Positions 23,950 through 34,100 of a DNA stretch of 64,000 nucleotides are shown here, one piece after another (position 1 is the stretch's first letter; each line of letters starts with the position of its first letter). A program made the translations under genes and the position numbers. The notes under the pieces are model-generated. The model did no database searches. It was given only the letters and a program-made list of their open reading frames with translations, and was not told the DNA's origin. Source of the stretch: a virus; IMG/VR virus record IMGVR_UViG_3300021092_000026, positions 1-64,000 of that record; one strand, 5' to 3'.

Positions 23950-26900
23950 TTATTTTTTTATATTAGCACCCCGAACTGACGAATTTCTTGGAGGAATTCC
24001 TAATACATTTGAATCTACTCTAAATATTTCAACACTAGGTAATCCATCTATTGATGTAACTCCACTATTACAACCATTAAATTTTAAATTTGCTAAACCT
24101 AATGGTAATTCATCGGTTTGAACAGATGGGTATGGTATTAATGATGATGAATAATATTTACCTAATGATGCGGATAAAGATGATGAATAGAAGAATTCTC
24201 GTTGTTTTCCGTGCGGAGATAATCTTTGATCCATATAAGACCATATAATCTGCCTTTCCCACCAAGGATTTTGAACATTAAAAAACACCCCACTACTAGC
24301 ACTTAATATGGGATATTGATATTTTATTAAAGCACCTTTATAGTATGAATCTTTAACATATATTGGAGCTGAATAATCAAGTTTTGCTCCAATGACTTGA
24401 ATATTTGGTTTAATATTTACTAAATGGTCAAGCTTTGCTCCAATAGTTTGAATATTTGGTGTAATAGTTCCTAAATAATCAAGCTTTGCTCCAATGGCCT
24501 GAATATTTGGTTTAATATTCACTAAATGGTCAAGCTTTGCTCCAATGACCTGAATATTTGGTATAATGATTCCTAAATAATCAATCTTTGAAGCTTCTAT
24601 TACTTTGGGTGAATCTTCCAAAAGTAGTGGATAATCCAGTCGGGCGAGTGACCACTTATCATCTCGTTTGATTTTGTTTCTTTCTAAAATATGCGGTTCT
24701 AATAATACACCACCAATATACTCACACCTTGCGGGTATTAATTGTTTTACTTGTTGGAATATACTATGGTCATATAAAGATAACAAATCCAACAAAAGTC
24801 CAATTGCAGTCCCACGCCTTTGAGCCGAACCTGAAGCCGGTGTTAGATTAACATACTTTTTAAAATACTCACCTGCTCTCCATTTTAATAAAGGATAATC
24901 ATCATTAAATCTATCATCCGGATCTCCTACCCAATCATCTATTTCAAAATAACCTTCTGAATTGTATATATCATCATTTACTACATCCGTTGATGAGAAA
25001 TATAATCCAACCAAATTTGAATCTAATTGGGTATAATCATATTGAGAAACTTCACCAGTTCTTTCAACATCTAAAGAACCACTTAAAACCGAAGATTCTA
25101 TTCTTACTTTATTATTATTCTCATTTAATACTCCCGCCGATGGAACTTTTACAAATTGAGTATCCACCTCACCAACTAAATCAGCCGATGTGTGATTTGG
25201 TAATGATGCGGTTAATGGTGCTCCACCTGAAGTGGTTTTAAAAAATTGATTTGGGTGGGATGATGAAATAGCTGTTGATATAGTATTAAACCCACTATCA
25301 GGAAATATTCTATAAACCAAATTTTTGTAAGAGGTTTGGCTATTATCAACATCGGTTGTATTATCATCTGAAAAATATGCTTCAGTATTTAAGGCGTGCT
25401 CTTGAAATATTTCTTCGGAAAGGGATGATGAGTAATATCTAATCTCTTGAATTGATGCAATTGATGAATAATCACCAACACCATCACCAACAATGAATTG
25501 GGTTGAGTTACCAAATATACTATTTGGTGTAGAACTTTGAGCCGAAAGTGAAGCTAGGATATTTCCGAAATCATCTTTAAATACGGCTCTAATTGTGGTT
25601 GAACTCCCAGATATAATACCAAACACACCATCTTTTCGTGTTTTATAGTTCATATACGATGAACTCATAACTAAACTAGAACCCGTTTTAGCCAATATTC
25701 TGGCTCGCCCATCTGAATAATTCCATTCAAAGTCTAAATCAGTTCCACCCCCCGTTAATCTACCAATTGTAAAATCATTTAGTGGCATTTTACCAATTAC
25801 TTCAATAGTGTTTGGTATACTAATACTACCATCTATACCTATACTACCAAAAGGGTTTCTTATTGGTTTAGAATCGGATGTTTCTACTTTGTAAATAAAT
25901 CTTTCAGCTTCATATTTGTTTGGGGATTCAACAATTGTGGGCCCACCATATTCTCTTATTTTTAAAAATAACGATGGAATACCATAGCAAGATAAAAGGG
26001 CTTTTATTGAACGAGGCGTTCCTTTTGATTTGTAAATATATGGTAAATTGTTTAATACTCTACGCCAAACTTCTGACCTAATTTTTTCCTTTGATTTTGT
26101 TTCCAACCCACCAATTGTTTGTGATCGGCTTCCTGATGAATTAGTTCCTAAAGTATATTCCCAAAGATTTGCATTACCCCAACCATTGGATAAATACCAC
26201 CCCATTGATTTTGCTACATCATATAACAAATCATCTGACATACCATCTTCAGGATGTTCTTCTCTTTTATTTATATCTTCTAATGATTTTACATAAGTCC
26301 ACAAAATATCAAAGTGGTGTCCTATCATATTAATGAATAATACATAATCTTCGTTGAGCGGGTCTTCCCTTAACGCAAATGGTATCATATTGATTAGGGC
26401 AGAATCATTTTGTGAATCGTAAAGTGAAGCAGAACTATAAGCACCCGCATACCAACTCTCTGCTTGAGAACTTGTGGTTGGATAAAATACTATTGGATAT
26501 GTTGATATTTTTGGATATGGTGTGGCTGGATTATCGGTTGTTGAATAATGTGTGTATAGTGAACCTGTTGCTTTGTTATACATCCATTTTTCAAACCCAT
26601 CAAACCCACCAATTAAAGTATCTCTTCGTGTAATTGCTTGTGATATGTTCGTTAATGCATGTGATCCTGAAATTTGTTGTAGGGTTACTATTCTACTATT
26701 ATATCCCTCTATTGTTTGTAATTTACTAAAGAAATTATCAACTCTTTCGGTTGCAGATGAATAATGAACAAAATTTTTAAAATCGGAATAATCTATGTTT
26801 AATTCGATATTACCAAAAGAACCACTAAAATAACTATCTATAATTTGTTGTGATGTGGATAAATTTGCATCCAATAAATCATTCCATGATTTAAAATCAG

Positions 26901-28569
26901 TACCATCCGATTTACCATATTTATCTAAATCAATGTTAAAATTTGGTTGTAAAAATTGAACCCTTTTAATTTGATTTAATTGATCATATGCAACTATTTT
27001 TTCTATATATGATTTTTGTAATCTACCATCAATTGATAAACTTTGCCCAACATCTATACTATCATCTAATGGTAATGTTAATTTAATGTATAAATCCGAA
27101 ATTCCTTGACGGCCTTGAGGAGTTATAACCCCACTTAATAAAGAACCACCTTTTTGATTTTTTAATCTAACATTTGCAAAGTTTACTAATTGTCCACTTG
27201 AATCTGCAAAAAGTTCTGAGTTGCGTACATCTTCTGGATTTGATGTATTAGTAACACCAAGTGCTTCATACACACCATTTGGACCATCAGCTGGTCTTGG
27301 TAAAATTTGTGAATATCTTACAGTAGTTAAAAGACGACTGATATTGGGGTTTAGGCTTCCAGAAACATATATAGAACCACTTACATAAAATACAATAGTG
27401 GGATTATCGTCATCATCCTTACTTAATTTTGTTCTATTTTTATACTGCTTAACTATAAAATTTGGTCGTGATTCATGAGAAATTTCAAAATTTTGATAAT
27501 AATCGAATGCCGCACCTGGTAATAGTCTTTGTGGAACAGTTATTTCGAGGTTGTCTGTAAGATTACTGGCGTCTTCAGGTTGAATAAATGCAGGAGGGTT
27601 GGTAAATACGGGGCCGTTCGGGCCCCTATTACTTCCCGAAAGTACAAGAATATTATCGTTTCTACCGTTTAATTCAGTTCCAATAATATCATTATTAAAA
27701 AGGTAATATGGAGCGCCTGCATAAGTACCTTCCGTTGCTTTTTCCTGAACCCATTCAGGTTCATTATTTTGATTTAATTCTAATTTAAAAAAAGTAAATC
27801 TTCTGGTTGCTGATCCACTCGGGTATTGTTGATTTACACTACCACTTACTATCTCTTTAAATAAAATACCTCTGGGTGATAGTGGATAATTAGGTGGTTT
27901 AAATAGTGTATGTTGACCATTAAAACTGCCTGTTGGGAATGGAATTGGTGTAATTCCTTCCCCAACAAAATTTATGTAAGATATATCGGAAATAATATTA
28001 TTACCAAAATTTAATAAAAATTCGGGTTTACTACTTCCATTTGTAAAATTATTTAAAGGTTGAACAGTGTATTTAAATTCTTGAATATCTTTAATTAATT
28101 TTAAATTAAAATTGCTTGGATTTTTAATTCGTATTTCAGTTCTATCTGAAGATATTTCTGATATTTTTAAATCCGGTTCATTTGGATTTCCCGCAAAATT
28201 GTATAATGGGTTATACACCATTGTGTATATTCCACTATCATATCCAAGTTCTCTTATATCTTTTTCAGGAGAAAATCCAAATATTGGATTTGTAGCACTA
28301 CTAATCTGACTTCCGGATATTGTTAGGAAGTTTCTAAAATATGATGATTTTAATAAATTATTATCAGAATCATATATGTGTAATTCCAAAAAACTTTGCC
28401 TAGGGCCCGCGATACCTCCAATATTGGAAGGTGTGTCAACAAAGAAATCAACACCTGTGAAAGATGATGATATAAATCGGTAATTACCTAAATTTTCAAA
28501 AGTCTCCCCATACAATGGAGATGTACTTGAAATAATATCATCGAAATTTATAAATCTATCTAATGACAT
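23950..28569 (-). CDS. Giant baseplate/tail structural protein with P2 gpI-like segment
   Basis: 1539 residues, the largest gene here. The middle (about residues 720-860: FINMIGHHFDILWTYVKS, EVWRRVLNNLPYIYKSKGTP, LLSCYGIPSLFLKIREYGG) resembles the P2 gpI/T4 baseplate wedge type of tail protein. A LamG-like beta region follows. Residues about 1323-1400 hold four to five 17-residue repeats of the form KLDHLVNIKPNIQVIGA, alternating H-L-V and Y-L-G types. It sits beside gp6- and gp25-like genes, so a wedge protein comparable in position to gp7 is the best inference. Function of the repeats is unknown. Confidence 0.8.
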   Translation of the reverse strand: MSLDRFINFDDIISSTSPLYGETFENLGNYRFISSSFTGVDFFVDTPSNIGGIAGPRQSFLELHIYDSDNNLLKSSYFRNFLTISGSQISSATNPIFGFSPEKDIRELGYDSGIYTMVYNPLYNFAGNPNEPDLKISEISSDRTEIRIKNPSNFNLKLIKDIQEFKYTVQPLNNFTNGSSKPEFLLNFGNNIISDISYINFVGEGITPIPFPTGSFNGQHTLFKPPNYPLSPRGILFKEIVSGSVNQQYPSGSATRRFTFFKLELNQNNEPEWVQEKATEGTYAGAPYYLFNNDIIGTELNGRNDNILVLSGSNRGPNGPVFTNPPAFIQPEDASNLTDNLEITVPQRLLPGAAFDYYQNFEISHESRPNFIVKQYKNRTKLSKDDDDNPTIVFYVSGSIYVSGSLNPNISRLLTTVRYSQILPRPADGPNGVYEALGVTNTSNPEDVRNSELFADSSGQLVNFANVRLKNQKGGSLLSGVITPQGRQGISDLYIKLTLPLDDSIDVGQSLSIDGRLQKSYIEKIVAYDQLNQIKRVQFLQPNFNIDLDKYGKSDGTDFKSWNDLLDANLSTSQQIIDSYFSGSFGNIELNIDYSDFKNFVHYSSATERVDNFFSKLQTIEGYNSRIVTLQQISGSHALTNISQAITRRDTLIGGFDGFEKWMYNKATGSLYTHYSTTDNPATPYPKISTYPIVFYPTTSSQAESWYAGAYSSASLYDSQNDSALINMIPFALREDPLNEDYVLFINMIGHHFDILWTYVKSLEDINKREEHPEDGMSDDLLYDVAKSMGWYLSNGWGNANLWEYTLGTNSSGSRSQTIGGLETKSKEKIRSEVWRRVLNNLPYIYKSKGTPRSIKALLSCYGIPSLFLKIREYGGPTIVESPNKYEAERFIYKVETSDSKPIRNPFGSIGIDGSISIPNTIEVIGKMPLNDFTIGRLTGGGTDLDFEWNYSDGRARILAKTGSSLVMSSSYMNYKTRKDGVFGIISGSSTTIRAVFKDDFGNILASLSAQSSTPNSIFGNSTQFIVGDGVGDYSSIASIQEIRYYSSSLSEEIFQEHALNTEAYFSDDNTTDVDNSQTSYKNLVYRIFPDSGFNTISTAISSSHPNQFFKTTSGGAPLTASLPNHTSADLVGEVDTQFVKVPSAGVLNENNNKVRIESSVLSGSLDVERTGEVSQYDYTQLDSNLVGLYFSSTDVVNDDIYNSEGYFEIDDWVGDPDDRFNDDYPLLKWRAGEYFKKYVNLTPASGSAQRRGTAIGLLLDLLSLYDHSIFQQVKQLIPARCEYIGGVLLEPHILERNKIKRDDKWSLARLDYPLLLEDSPKVIEASKIDYLGIIIPNIQVIGAKLDHLVNIKPNIQAIGAKLDYLGTITPNIQTIGAKLDHLVNIKPNIQVIGAKLDYSAPIYVKDSYYKGALIKYQYPILSASSGVFFNVQNPWWERQIIWSYMDQRLSPHGKQREFFYSSSLSASLGKYYSSSLIPYPSVQTDELPLGLANLKFNGCNSGVTSIDGLPSVEIFRVDSNVLGIPPRNSSVRGANIKK
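24386..24589 (-). repeat. 51-bp tandem repeat inside the giant baseplate gene
   Basis: Units begin at 24386, 24437, 24488 and 24539, exactly 51 bp apart, with odd and even copies resembling each other most (a 102-bp higher-order unit). Confidence 0.92.
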
Positions 28570-28570
28570 A

Positions 28571-28789
28571 TTAATTTATATAGGGAATTACATCAAAACT
28601 ATAACCGATAATTTCTTGATCATCAATTTCCAATTCAGTTATTTTTGTAGTTTGATTTGAATAAAACGATTGCGATGTAAATAATTTTACATTGTTATCC
28701 AACGTAATTACACCATAACTACTGGTTGAATCGGTAATCTCATAGGATAATATGCTTCCTTTTTTATTTCGTTTTATATCTCTTTCCAT
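28571..28789 (-). CDS. Small unknown structural-module protein
   Basis: 72 residues, Ser/Thr/Ile-rich with a basic start (MERDIKRNKKGSILSY). The ATG overlaps the stop of the upstream gene in TAATG, and the stop is 1 nt from the giant gene, so it is translated within the tail operon. No family recognised. Confidence 0.65.
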   Translation of the reverse strand: MERDIKRNKKGSILSYEITDSTSSYGVITLDNNVKLFTSQSFYSNQTTKITELEIDDQEIIGYSFDVIPYIN

Positions 28790-29883
28790 TATCTAATTAA
28801 TTTAAAGTAATACCCATTATCATAATATTTTTCAAGCCCATCAGAATCAACTCTGAACACAAATCTATAATATCTTTCAGGCTGTAATGTATTAAACCAC
28901 ATATCAAAATAGTTTCCGTTTGAATCACATTCTATCTTTGTATAAGTAGTATTAAATGGTATAATTTCTAAATTAGTTTCAACATCCCTAATTGACCAAT
29001 ATGATGATGTGGGTAAGTATTTTATAGTTGATAGTGCCCCACTGTTACTAAATGTTCTTTGTGGGTATCTTTCTCTACCATAAACTCTAATTCTATCTTT
29101 TGAATCTTGCTTATATTCAGATTTAAGATTTTTGGTGTATATAACAATATTTTCTGCGGTTAGTGATGATAAAGAGCCTGTCTGAAATTGGGAATCATCC
29201 CACCTAACTTCCAATGTTGGTACATAAATTGTATGAGTTTCTGTTGAAAAATATTTTGAGATGCCAAACTTAGCTGAACCGATTTCATCGGTATTAGACC
29301 TTTTAATGATAAACCCATTGTTTACTCTATTACCACTAAGAATATCATTTACATATTGAGTTACTTCAATGTTTATGTCCGAAACATTTCTACTAAAAGA
29401 TTGCGAATATGAAATACCATTAATGGATGATGTAAACCAAGTTCCACCACCTTCATTAACCGCCCAGTATGAGCCCGAATTTATTGGTGATGCTACACTC
29501 CAACTTATATTCGTACTTCTATAAACCCAATTTGAATCATTCTCATTATGAGGTGTATCGGGCAATGAACCCAAACCTTCTACCCAACTTTGAGATATGG
29601 GGTAGATATAAAGATTATAATCGGATGGAATTTCTCTTTCATCCGATGAAATAAGATTTAAATAATACTTTATACTTCCCGATATTGTTTCGGCCGTAAC
29701 CAATTGTGAAATTTCGGATAAATCAAATTGAATTAATATTCTACTATTACCTATTAGAGTAGTATCATCGGTATCAAAGAACTTACCTACCTCTAATACT
29801 TCATCTTTTCCAACATTTTGTAATTTTCTTGCTGAATATTCATATATAGTGGTATCTTTTTGAGGATATATTCTATAAATCAT
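28789..29883 (-). CDS. Tail structural protein with DNRLRE-like fold
   Basis: 364 residues. MIYRIYPQKDTTIYEY, LIQFDLSEI, SIKYYLNL and YPISQSWVEG follow the pattern of the DNRLRE-type carbohydrate-associated beta-sandwich found in secreted and phage proteins. This suggests a fibre-attachment or glycan-binding role at the baseplate rim. Between gp6-like and the giant protein gene, with GGAGAAAT before ATG. Exact role inferred. Confidence 0.7.
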   Translation of the reverse strand: MIYRIYPQKDTTIYEYSARKLQNVGKDEVLEVGKFFDTDDTTLIGNSRILIQFDLSEISQLVTAETISGSIKYYLNLISSDEREIPSDYNLYIYPISQSWVEGLGSLPDTPHNENDSNWVYRSTNISWSVASPINSGSYWAVNEGGGTWFTSSINGISYSQSFSRNVSDINIEVTQYVNDILSGNRVNNGFIIKRSNTDEIGSAKFGISKYFSTETHTIYVPTLEVRWDDSQFQTGSLSSLTAENIVIYTKNLKSEYKQDSKDRIRVYGRERYPQRTFSNSGALSTIKYLPTSSYWSIRDVETNLEIIPFNTTYTKIECDSNGNYFDMWFNTLQPERYYRFVFRVDSDGLEKYYDNGYYFKLIR

Positions 29884-29892
29884 TTATTTCTC

Positions 29893-31824
29893 CTAAAATA
29901 ACGGAACAACTCTACCTCTAATATCTACATCAGGAAATTTAACCTCAAAAATAGATGGGTCTTTTGCTGGATATATAACACCATTTCGTGTTGCTCTATT
30001 AATATCATATACATGTGGTGAATATATACCATCAAATTTATTAACTATTTGTAATCCACCCAAATTACCTACGCTTGGTCTAATAACAGTTTGAACTCCA
30101 TCAACTCTATCTAATAAAACATACAAATCTGATAATAGTATAGGACCGTTTATTTGACTATTTTCTTTACTAAAATATAATTTTAATTCATTAATACAAT
30201 CTAATAAAACTTCGTTTGAATTATAGTTTGGTAAAACAATAATTTCAAAATCAATACCAATGTTTATAATATACGCATTTTTAATATTTACCGCATCGGT
30301 CAACATCCTATGATATGAAATATAATTTTTAAGGTTTTGTTTGGTGGCTGGGTTCACATTTGCTATATTACCCTGTCCATCATAACCAAGAACATATAAA
30401 TTTAATGCAAGTGGATTTGGAACTTGAAGAGAACCAACCGATGAACCACCGCTTCCGGCCGGGCTAATAGCTCTTATTTGATAATCAGGAGCTACATATG
30501 CTTTTGCTACTGCACCAAATTGTGGTGGCATAGCATATGCTCTTACAACATAATCTTCAGCAGTAACGGCTCTACTTTGTGCAGCGAAAAATGCCATCGC
30601 ATTATTTCTAATTTCATCCATATCATCATTTGATTTACCACCAGATGCGGGTTCTTCGTTTGTAACCGCAACCGAATTTCTGATTGTATTAAATTGTTGT
30701 GTGTTTGCTGGTGTAATTTCATTTTCAATTTCAATGTTTACAATTGTGGTTAAATCTTTGGATACAACATTATCAATTACACCCTGCCCAACTCTAGCGG
30801 TTACAGTTAAGGTTGTATTTGATGGTGCAGCACCATATGTTTTTGTATATAAAAAATTTGATGGGTCTAAATTTTGCGTTATGTTTCCAGTTGCTTTATA
30901 TAAATTAGAACCAACATTTCCGGGATTTGGTAATAACTCTTCATCTGCATTTGATGATACTCCCGGCCCAAATTGTACTACTATAGAACCATTTTCTTCC
31001 ACTCTAGTTATATATCTTTTAGGTACTTTTTTAAGCTTTAATAAATATGGAGTTTCCGACCCATATTGATTTAAACTAAGTGTATAATCGGTTGTATTTG
31101 GAACTTGCTCAAATACAGTTTCTTGAGCTAAATAATCTACTTTTGTCCAAATATCACCATCATCATCAACAATTTTAATAACATCAATAATACCATCATC
31201 AATAATTTTAATTTTATCATATGGTTTTGGCGAACCAAATGTAAATGTGGCTATTTTATCTTCACCACTAACTACAGGAACACTTTTTTTAAATAAATAA
31301 AAAACAGGCTCATCGGTAATTTCGTTTATTTGATAAACCGATATTTCAGTTGGGTCAAAAGATGATGAATATGCAAAATCAATTTTTCTAGTTGTAGAAA
31401 ACACCACATTTGGATTTTGAGTTGATGATACCTGCATCCCCTCTTTAATTTTTAAGGCATAATCTAAATCAGGTCTAACATTATTACCATTCCCAATGGC
31501 AGGAACTAACTGATAAACAATTAAATTTGTTGTAGCGGGTGAATAAAATTTTGGTTTATATCCCATCGATTGGGCTAACTGAAATAAGTTTCCATTTTCT
31601 TTTACTTGAGTAATAATTGATTCTCTTAATTGAACATCCGTATAATATGATAGAACATCACCAACATACGATGCCATTTCCATAAACATCATTCCAGGAG
31701 ATGATTCGTTAAAATCATTATAAGTGTTTGGATAATACTGTTTAGCAAAATCTACTAAATTTTTTCTAAACGCGGAAAAATCCCTACCAATTAAACTAAC
31801 TTCTTTTTGTGAATCATTTAACAT
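29893..31824 (-). CDS. gp6: Baseplate wedge protein (T4 gp6-like)
   Basis: 643 residues, close to T4 gp6 (660). N-terminal FAKQYYPNTYNDFNESSPGM and FMEMASYVGDVLSYYTDVQL are hallmarks of the gp6/baseplate J-type family, as is the middle DEIRNNAMAFFAAQSRAVTAEDY. gp6 forms the inner ring joining wedges around the hub. Adjacent to gp25-like, as in T4-related baseplate clusters. AGGAGTAAT precedes the ATG. Confidence 0.93.
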   Translation of the reverse strand: MLNDSQKEVSLIGRDFSAFRKNLVDFAKQYYPNTYNDFNESSPGMMFMEMASYVGDVLSYYTDVQLRESIITQVKENGNLFQLAQSMGYKPKFYSPATTNLIVYQLVPAIGNGNNVRPDLDYALKIKEGMQVSSTQNPNVVFSTTRKIDFAYSSSFDPTEISVYQINEITDEPVFYLFKKSVPVVSGEDKIATFTFGSPKPYDKIKIIDDGIIDVIKIVDDDGDIWTKVDYLAQETVFEQVPNTTDYTLSLNQYGSETPYLLKLKKVPKRYITRVEENGSIVVQFGPGVSSNADEELLPNPGNVGSNLYKATGNITQNLDPSNFLYTKTYGAAPSNTTLTVTARVGQGVIDNVVSKDLTTIVNIEIENEITPANTQQFNTIRNSVAVTNEEPASGGKSNDDMDEIRNNAMAFFAAQSRAVTAEDYVVRAYAMPPQFGAVAKAYVAPDYQIRAISPAGSGGSSVGSLQVPNPLALNLYVLGYDGQGNIANVNPATKQNLKNYISYHRMLTDAVNIKNAYIINIGIDFEIIVLPNYNSNEVLLDCINELKLYFSKENSQINGPILLSDLYVLLDRVDGVQTVIRPSVGNLGGLQIVNKFDGIYSPHVYDINRATRNGVIYPAKDPSIFEVKFPDVDIRGRVVPLF

Positions 31825-31833
31825 TTATTACTC

Positions 31834-32268
31834 CTAAGCTATGGATAATCCACCCTGATTATCAACTTCTAAAACTATGGTTTGATTGGCACCCTGTGAT
31901 GTAACTCTAAATTTTATTTTTATACTAACTTTATTAGAATCGGGCTCACTATTAACATCAGCACTATCCAATAAAATATATGGAAGCCAAAAATTAATAT
32001 CGTTTGTCAAAGAGTCCTCTAATGATGAATCTAAATCAGATTGGATATTTTCAAACAATAATGAATAAATATCCACACCAAAAAGTGGTTGGAATGGCCT
32101 TTCACCTTTTGTGGTTAAGAGTAGATTTTTTAAATTGGATATGGCTTGTTGTTCAGTTGTGTAACTTAATTTGAACATTGGGTTACCACCCAATGGTAAC
32201 ATCACACCAACAGCTTTATTTGGTTTTAAATCAATTGGATTAATTCTATATTGTAATCGTCGTGCCAC
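31834..32268 (-). CDS. gp25: Baseplate wedge protein (T4 gp25-like)
   Basis: 144 residues (T4 gp25: 132). The hallmark KGERPFQPLFG near residues 54-64 corresponds to the E-P-R core motif of the GPW/gp25 family, followed by the acidic loop and DINFWLPYI. gp25 forms with gp6 and gp53 the core wedge bundle that anchors the first sheath ring. Directly followed by gp6-like with 9 nt spacing. Confidence 0.93.
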   Translation of the reverse strand: MARRLQYRINPIDLKPNKAVGVMLPLGGNPMFKLSYTTEQQAISNLKNLLLTTKGERPFQPLFGVDIYSLLFENIQSDLDSSLEDSLTNDINFWLPYILLDSADVNSEPDSNKVSIKIKFRVTSQGANQTIVLEVDNQGGLSIA

Positions 32269-32271
32269 TCA

Positions 32272-32769
32272 TTACCTTTTCTTTTTATTATTCATTGCCT
32301 GCATTAAAGCTGAATAATCTTTTGTAAGTGCATCCACTACTGCAGCACCTGCTTCAGTTTGGGCTAATGTATTCATTGATACCGCTCTACCTTCCGAATC
32401 TTGCACAACCGATTCTTCCATAGAACCCATTTTTTTCATAGAACCAAATGATTGTGCCATATCAGATGTAAATGACCTTCCACCACCTATATCCCTCCAC
32501 TCACCACTTTGGAATGTTTCATTCAATATTGATGATATTGGTGAGTTGTTATTAAATAACTTTTTTTGTGTTTGTGGTTTTTTTGTTTCAAACAAATGGT
32601 CTACATCTAATGGGTCTTTTTCCACCAATGGGGTGGTTTGTCTTATTGGTTGTTGTTTCAATTCTTTTATAATAGATTGTTTTAAAATCTTTTTTTCTTC
32701 AGCGAATCTTTTCTTAACCTCGCTTTCAACCAATATTTTAATAGCTTGAATTAGTTTTTTTGTATCCAT
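32272..32769 (-). CDS. Unknown protein with leader-like N-terminus
   Basis: 165 residues, helical N-terminus (KKLIQAIKILVESEVKKRF) with a gp21-type LVE site, a Lys/Gln/Pro linker, and a conserved-looking GEWRDIGGGRSFTSDMAQSF segment in the C-terminal half. ATG exactly 5 nt after TATATTTA, so a leaderless late mRNA is predicted. Located among baseplate genes; role unknown. Confidence 0.68.
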   Translation of the reverse strand: MDTKKLIQAIKILVESEVKKRFAEEKKILKQSIIKELKQQPIRQTTPLVEKDPLDVDHLFETKKPQTQKKLFNNNSPISSILNETFQSGEWRDIGGGRSFTSDMAQSFGSMKKMGSMEESVVQDSEGRAVSMNTLAQTEAGAAVVDALTKDYSALMQAMNNKKKR

Positions 32770-32774
32770 AGTAA

Positions 32775-32782
32775 TAAATATA
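32775..32782 (-). promoter_or_regulatory. Late-type promoter element with 5-nt spacing to ATG
   Basis: TATATTTA, 5 nt, ATG in the coding direction, as for the portal and N-extein genes. Confidence 0.5.
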
Positions 32783-32796
32783 ATGTTTTATAATAA

Positions 32797-33741
32797 TTAA
32801 CCAATACCTTTTTTAAGCTTCAATAGTATATTAGCAAGTTGTGGGTGTGGTAAGGTTGTTCCTCCTGTTGCCGTTGGAAATCCACCCCTTGCTAATGTTT
32901 CTATAGCAGATATAATTAAATTAATTGTAGTTGTATATTTCAATGTAGATATAGCTACATCCTTTTTAGATGATAGTATAATATTATCAGATTTACTATT
33001 AAATATTAACCTATCAGAATTAATAATAACTTGTGGGTTTTTATATTCAGATGTATTTTTTACTACAGATTTACTCGCTAATTTAGTTGCTACCTTTTGT
33101 TTTGTAGTCATCCATATAGATGAATCATCTTTGTTTATATTCTCAACAACAAATTTATCGTACCCCTTTTTATTAGTATCGTTTTGAGTATTTCTTATAA
33201 TTGTAATTGGTGCACCAGAAACAGACGAATTCCATGATGGTGATCTTTGAGCCTCACTGTTTTTTGGCGTATAACCAAATCTTATTGATTGTCCAAACCT
33301 ACCTTCAAATATGGTATCACCAATATAAGGTTGTAATTGCGATAAATTATTTACTTCTGAAAATCCTTTACCAAAATCTTTTGTATCATCATTAACACCG
33401 GATGTGTTTGATATTGGTTCTTCGTATGAGCTGATGTCAAATAATACTACCCCATTTTTAATCACTTTTGGTAAGGGATTGTTATTTAACGACCTTTGTA
33501 AAAAGGTGGGTGATATATAGTAAAATGAAAAACCACCCGCAAAAGGGTTAGATCTAGAACTTAAAGCACTAATTAAATAAACCTGTTCACCTATAGTGGG
33601 TATTGATTTAATATAAGGGTTTAGTGGATAAGCAAATTCAGATGAAGTTGTACTATCATCACGTTTAACTAAAACGCTTATTTTATAAATATCATCTGGA
33701 TTACCATCCTTTAAAAATACTTCAACTACTTCGCCAAGCAT
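32797..33741 (-). CDS. Baseplate hub/spike-like protein (OB-fold N-terminus)
   Basis: 314 residues. The first 100 residues (DIYKISVLVKRDDST, PYIKSIPTIGEQVYLISA) look like an OB-fold as in spike proteins. Then DTIFEGRFGQSIRFG and ITIIRN, followed by repeated strands (VIINSDRLIFNSKSDNIILS) suggestive of a beta-helix. This is the order of gp5-type spikes, but lysozyme is absent. Placed next to gp25-like, supporting a hub role. Assignment is by pattern, moderate. Confidence 0.65.
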   Translation of the reverse strand: MLGEVVEVFLKDGNPDDIYKISVLVKRDDSTTSSEFAYPLNPYIKSIPTIGEQVYLISALSSRSNPFAGGFSFYYISPTFLQRSLNNNPLPKVIKNGVVLFDISSYEEPISNTSGVNDDTKDFGKGFSEVNNLSQLQPYIGDTIFEGRFGQSIRFGYTPKNSEAQRSPSWNSSVSGAPITIIRNTQNDTNKKGYDKFVVENINKDDSSIWMTTKQKVATKLASKSVVKNTSEYKNPQVIINSDRLIFNSKSDNIILSSKKDVAISTLKYTTTINLIISAIETLARGGFPTATGGTTLPHPQLANILLKLKKGIG

Positions 33742-34100
33742 TATTCATCCTCATCTTTTTTTAGGGATTCTAATTTTTCATCTACATCCCTACTAGCTTC
33801 TAACAACTGTTTCTTTTCTTCTTCTGATAGTAGTAACCCATCATCAGAACCACCCTTATCCAATAGTTTTTGTGCAATCGCAGCCAACCTTACTAATTGG
33901 TCATCATTCTTTACTGATACCTCTAAGTATTCCTTAATCAACGGAACTACTACTGATGCATCATTTAGATTTTTAACCAATGGTTCTAATTGAGCAATCA
34001 GTAATTTTATCTGTCTATCTTTTTTACGGGAGTTATCATATACATCTTTTAATAACGATGAAAATGTCGTCCCTTTAAATATATCATCATCCTTCTTCAT
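33741..34100 (-). CDS. Small helical phage protein
   Basis: 119 residues, charged and helical, with a central LIAQLEPLVKNLNDASVVVPLIKEYLEVSVKNDDQLV region and an acidic tail. Its stop overlaps the spike-like gene start by 1 nt, and its start lies in the sigma-factor gene. Similar proteins accompany gp55-type genes in marine phages as I recall; function unknown. Confidence 0.7.
   Translation of the reverse strand: MKKDDDIFKGTTFSSLLKDVYDNSRKKDRQIKLLIAQLEPLVKNLNDASVVVPLIKEYLEVSVKNDDQLVRLAAIAQKLLDKGGSDDGLLLSEEEKKQLLEASRDVDEKLESLKKDEDE

Noticed and set aside
14561-24589. CRISPR array
   Set aside because: The 63-bp and 51-bp repeats are contiguous, in frame and without unique spacers; they are protein repeats.
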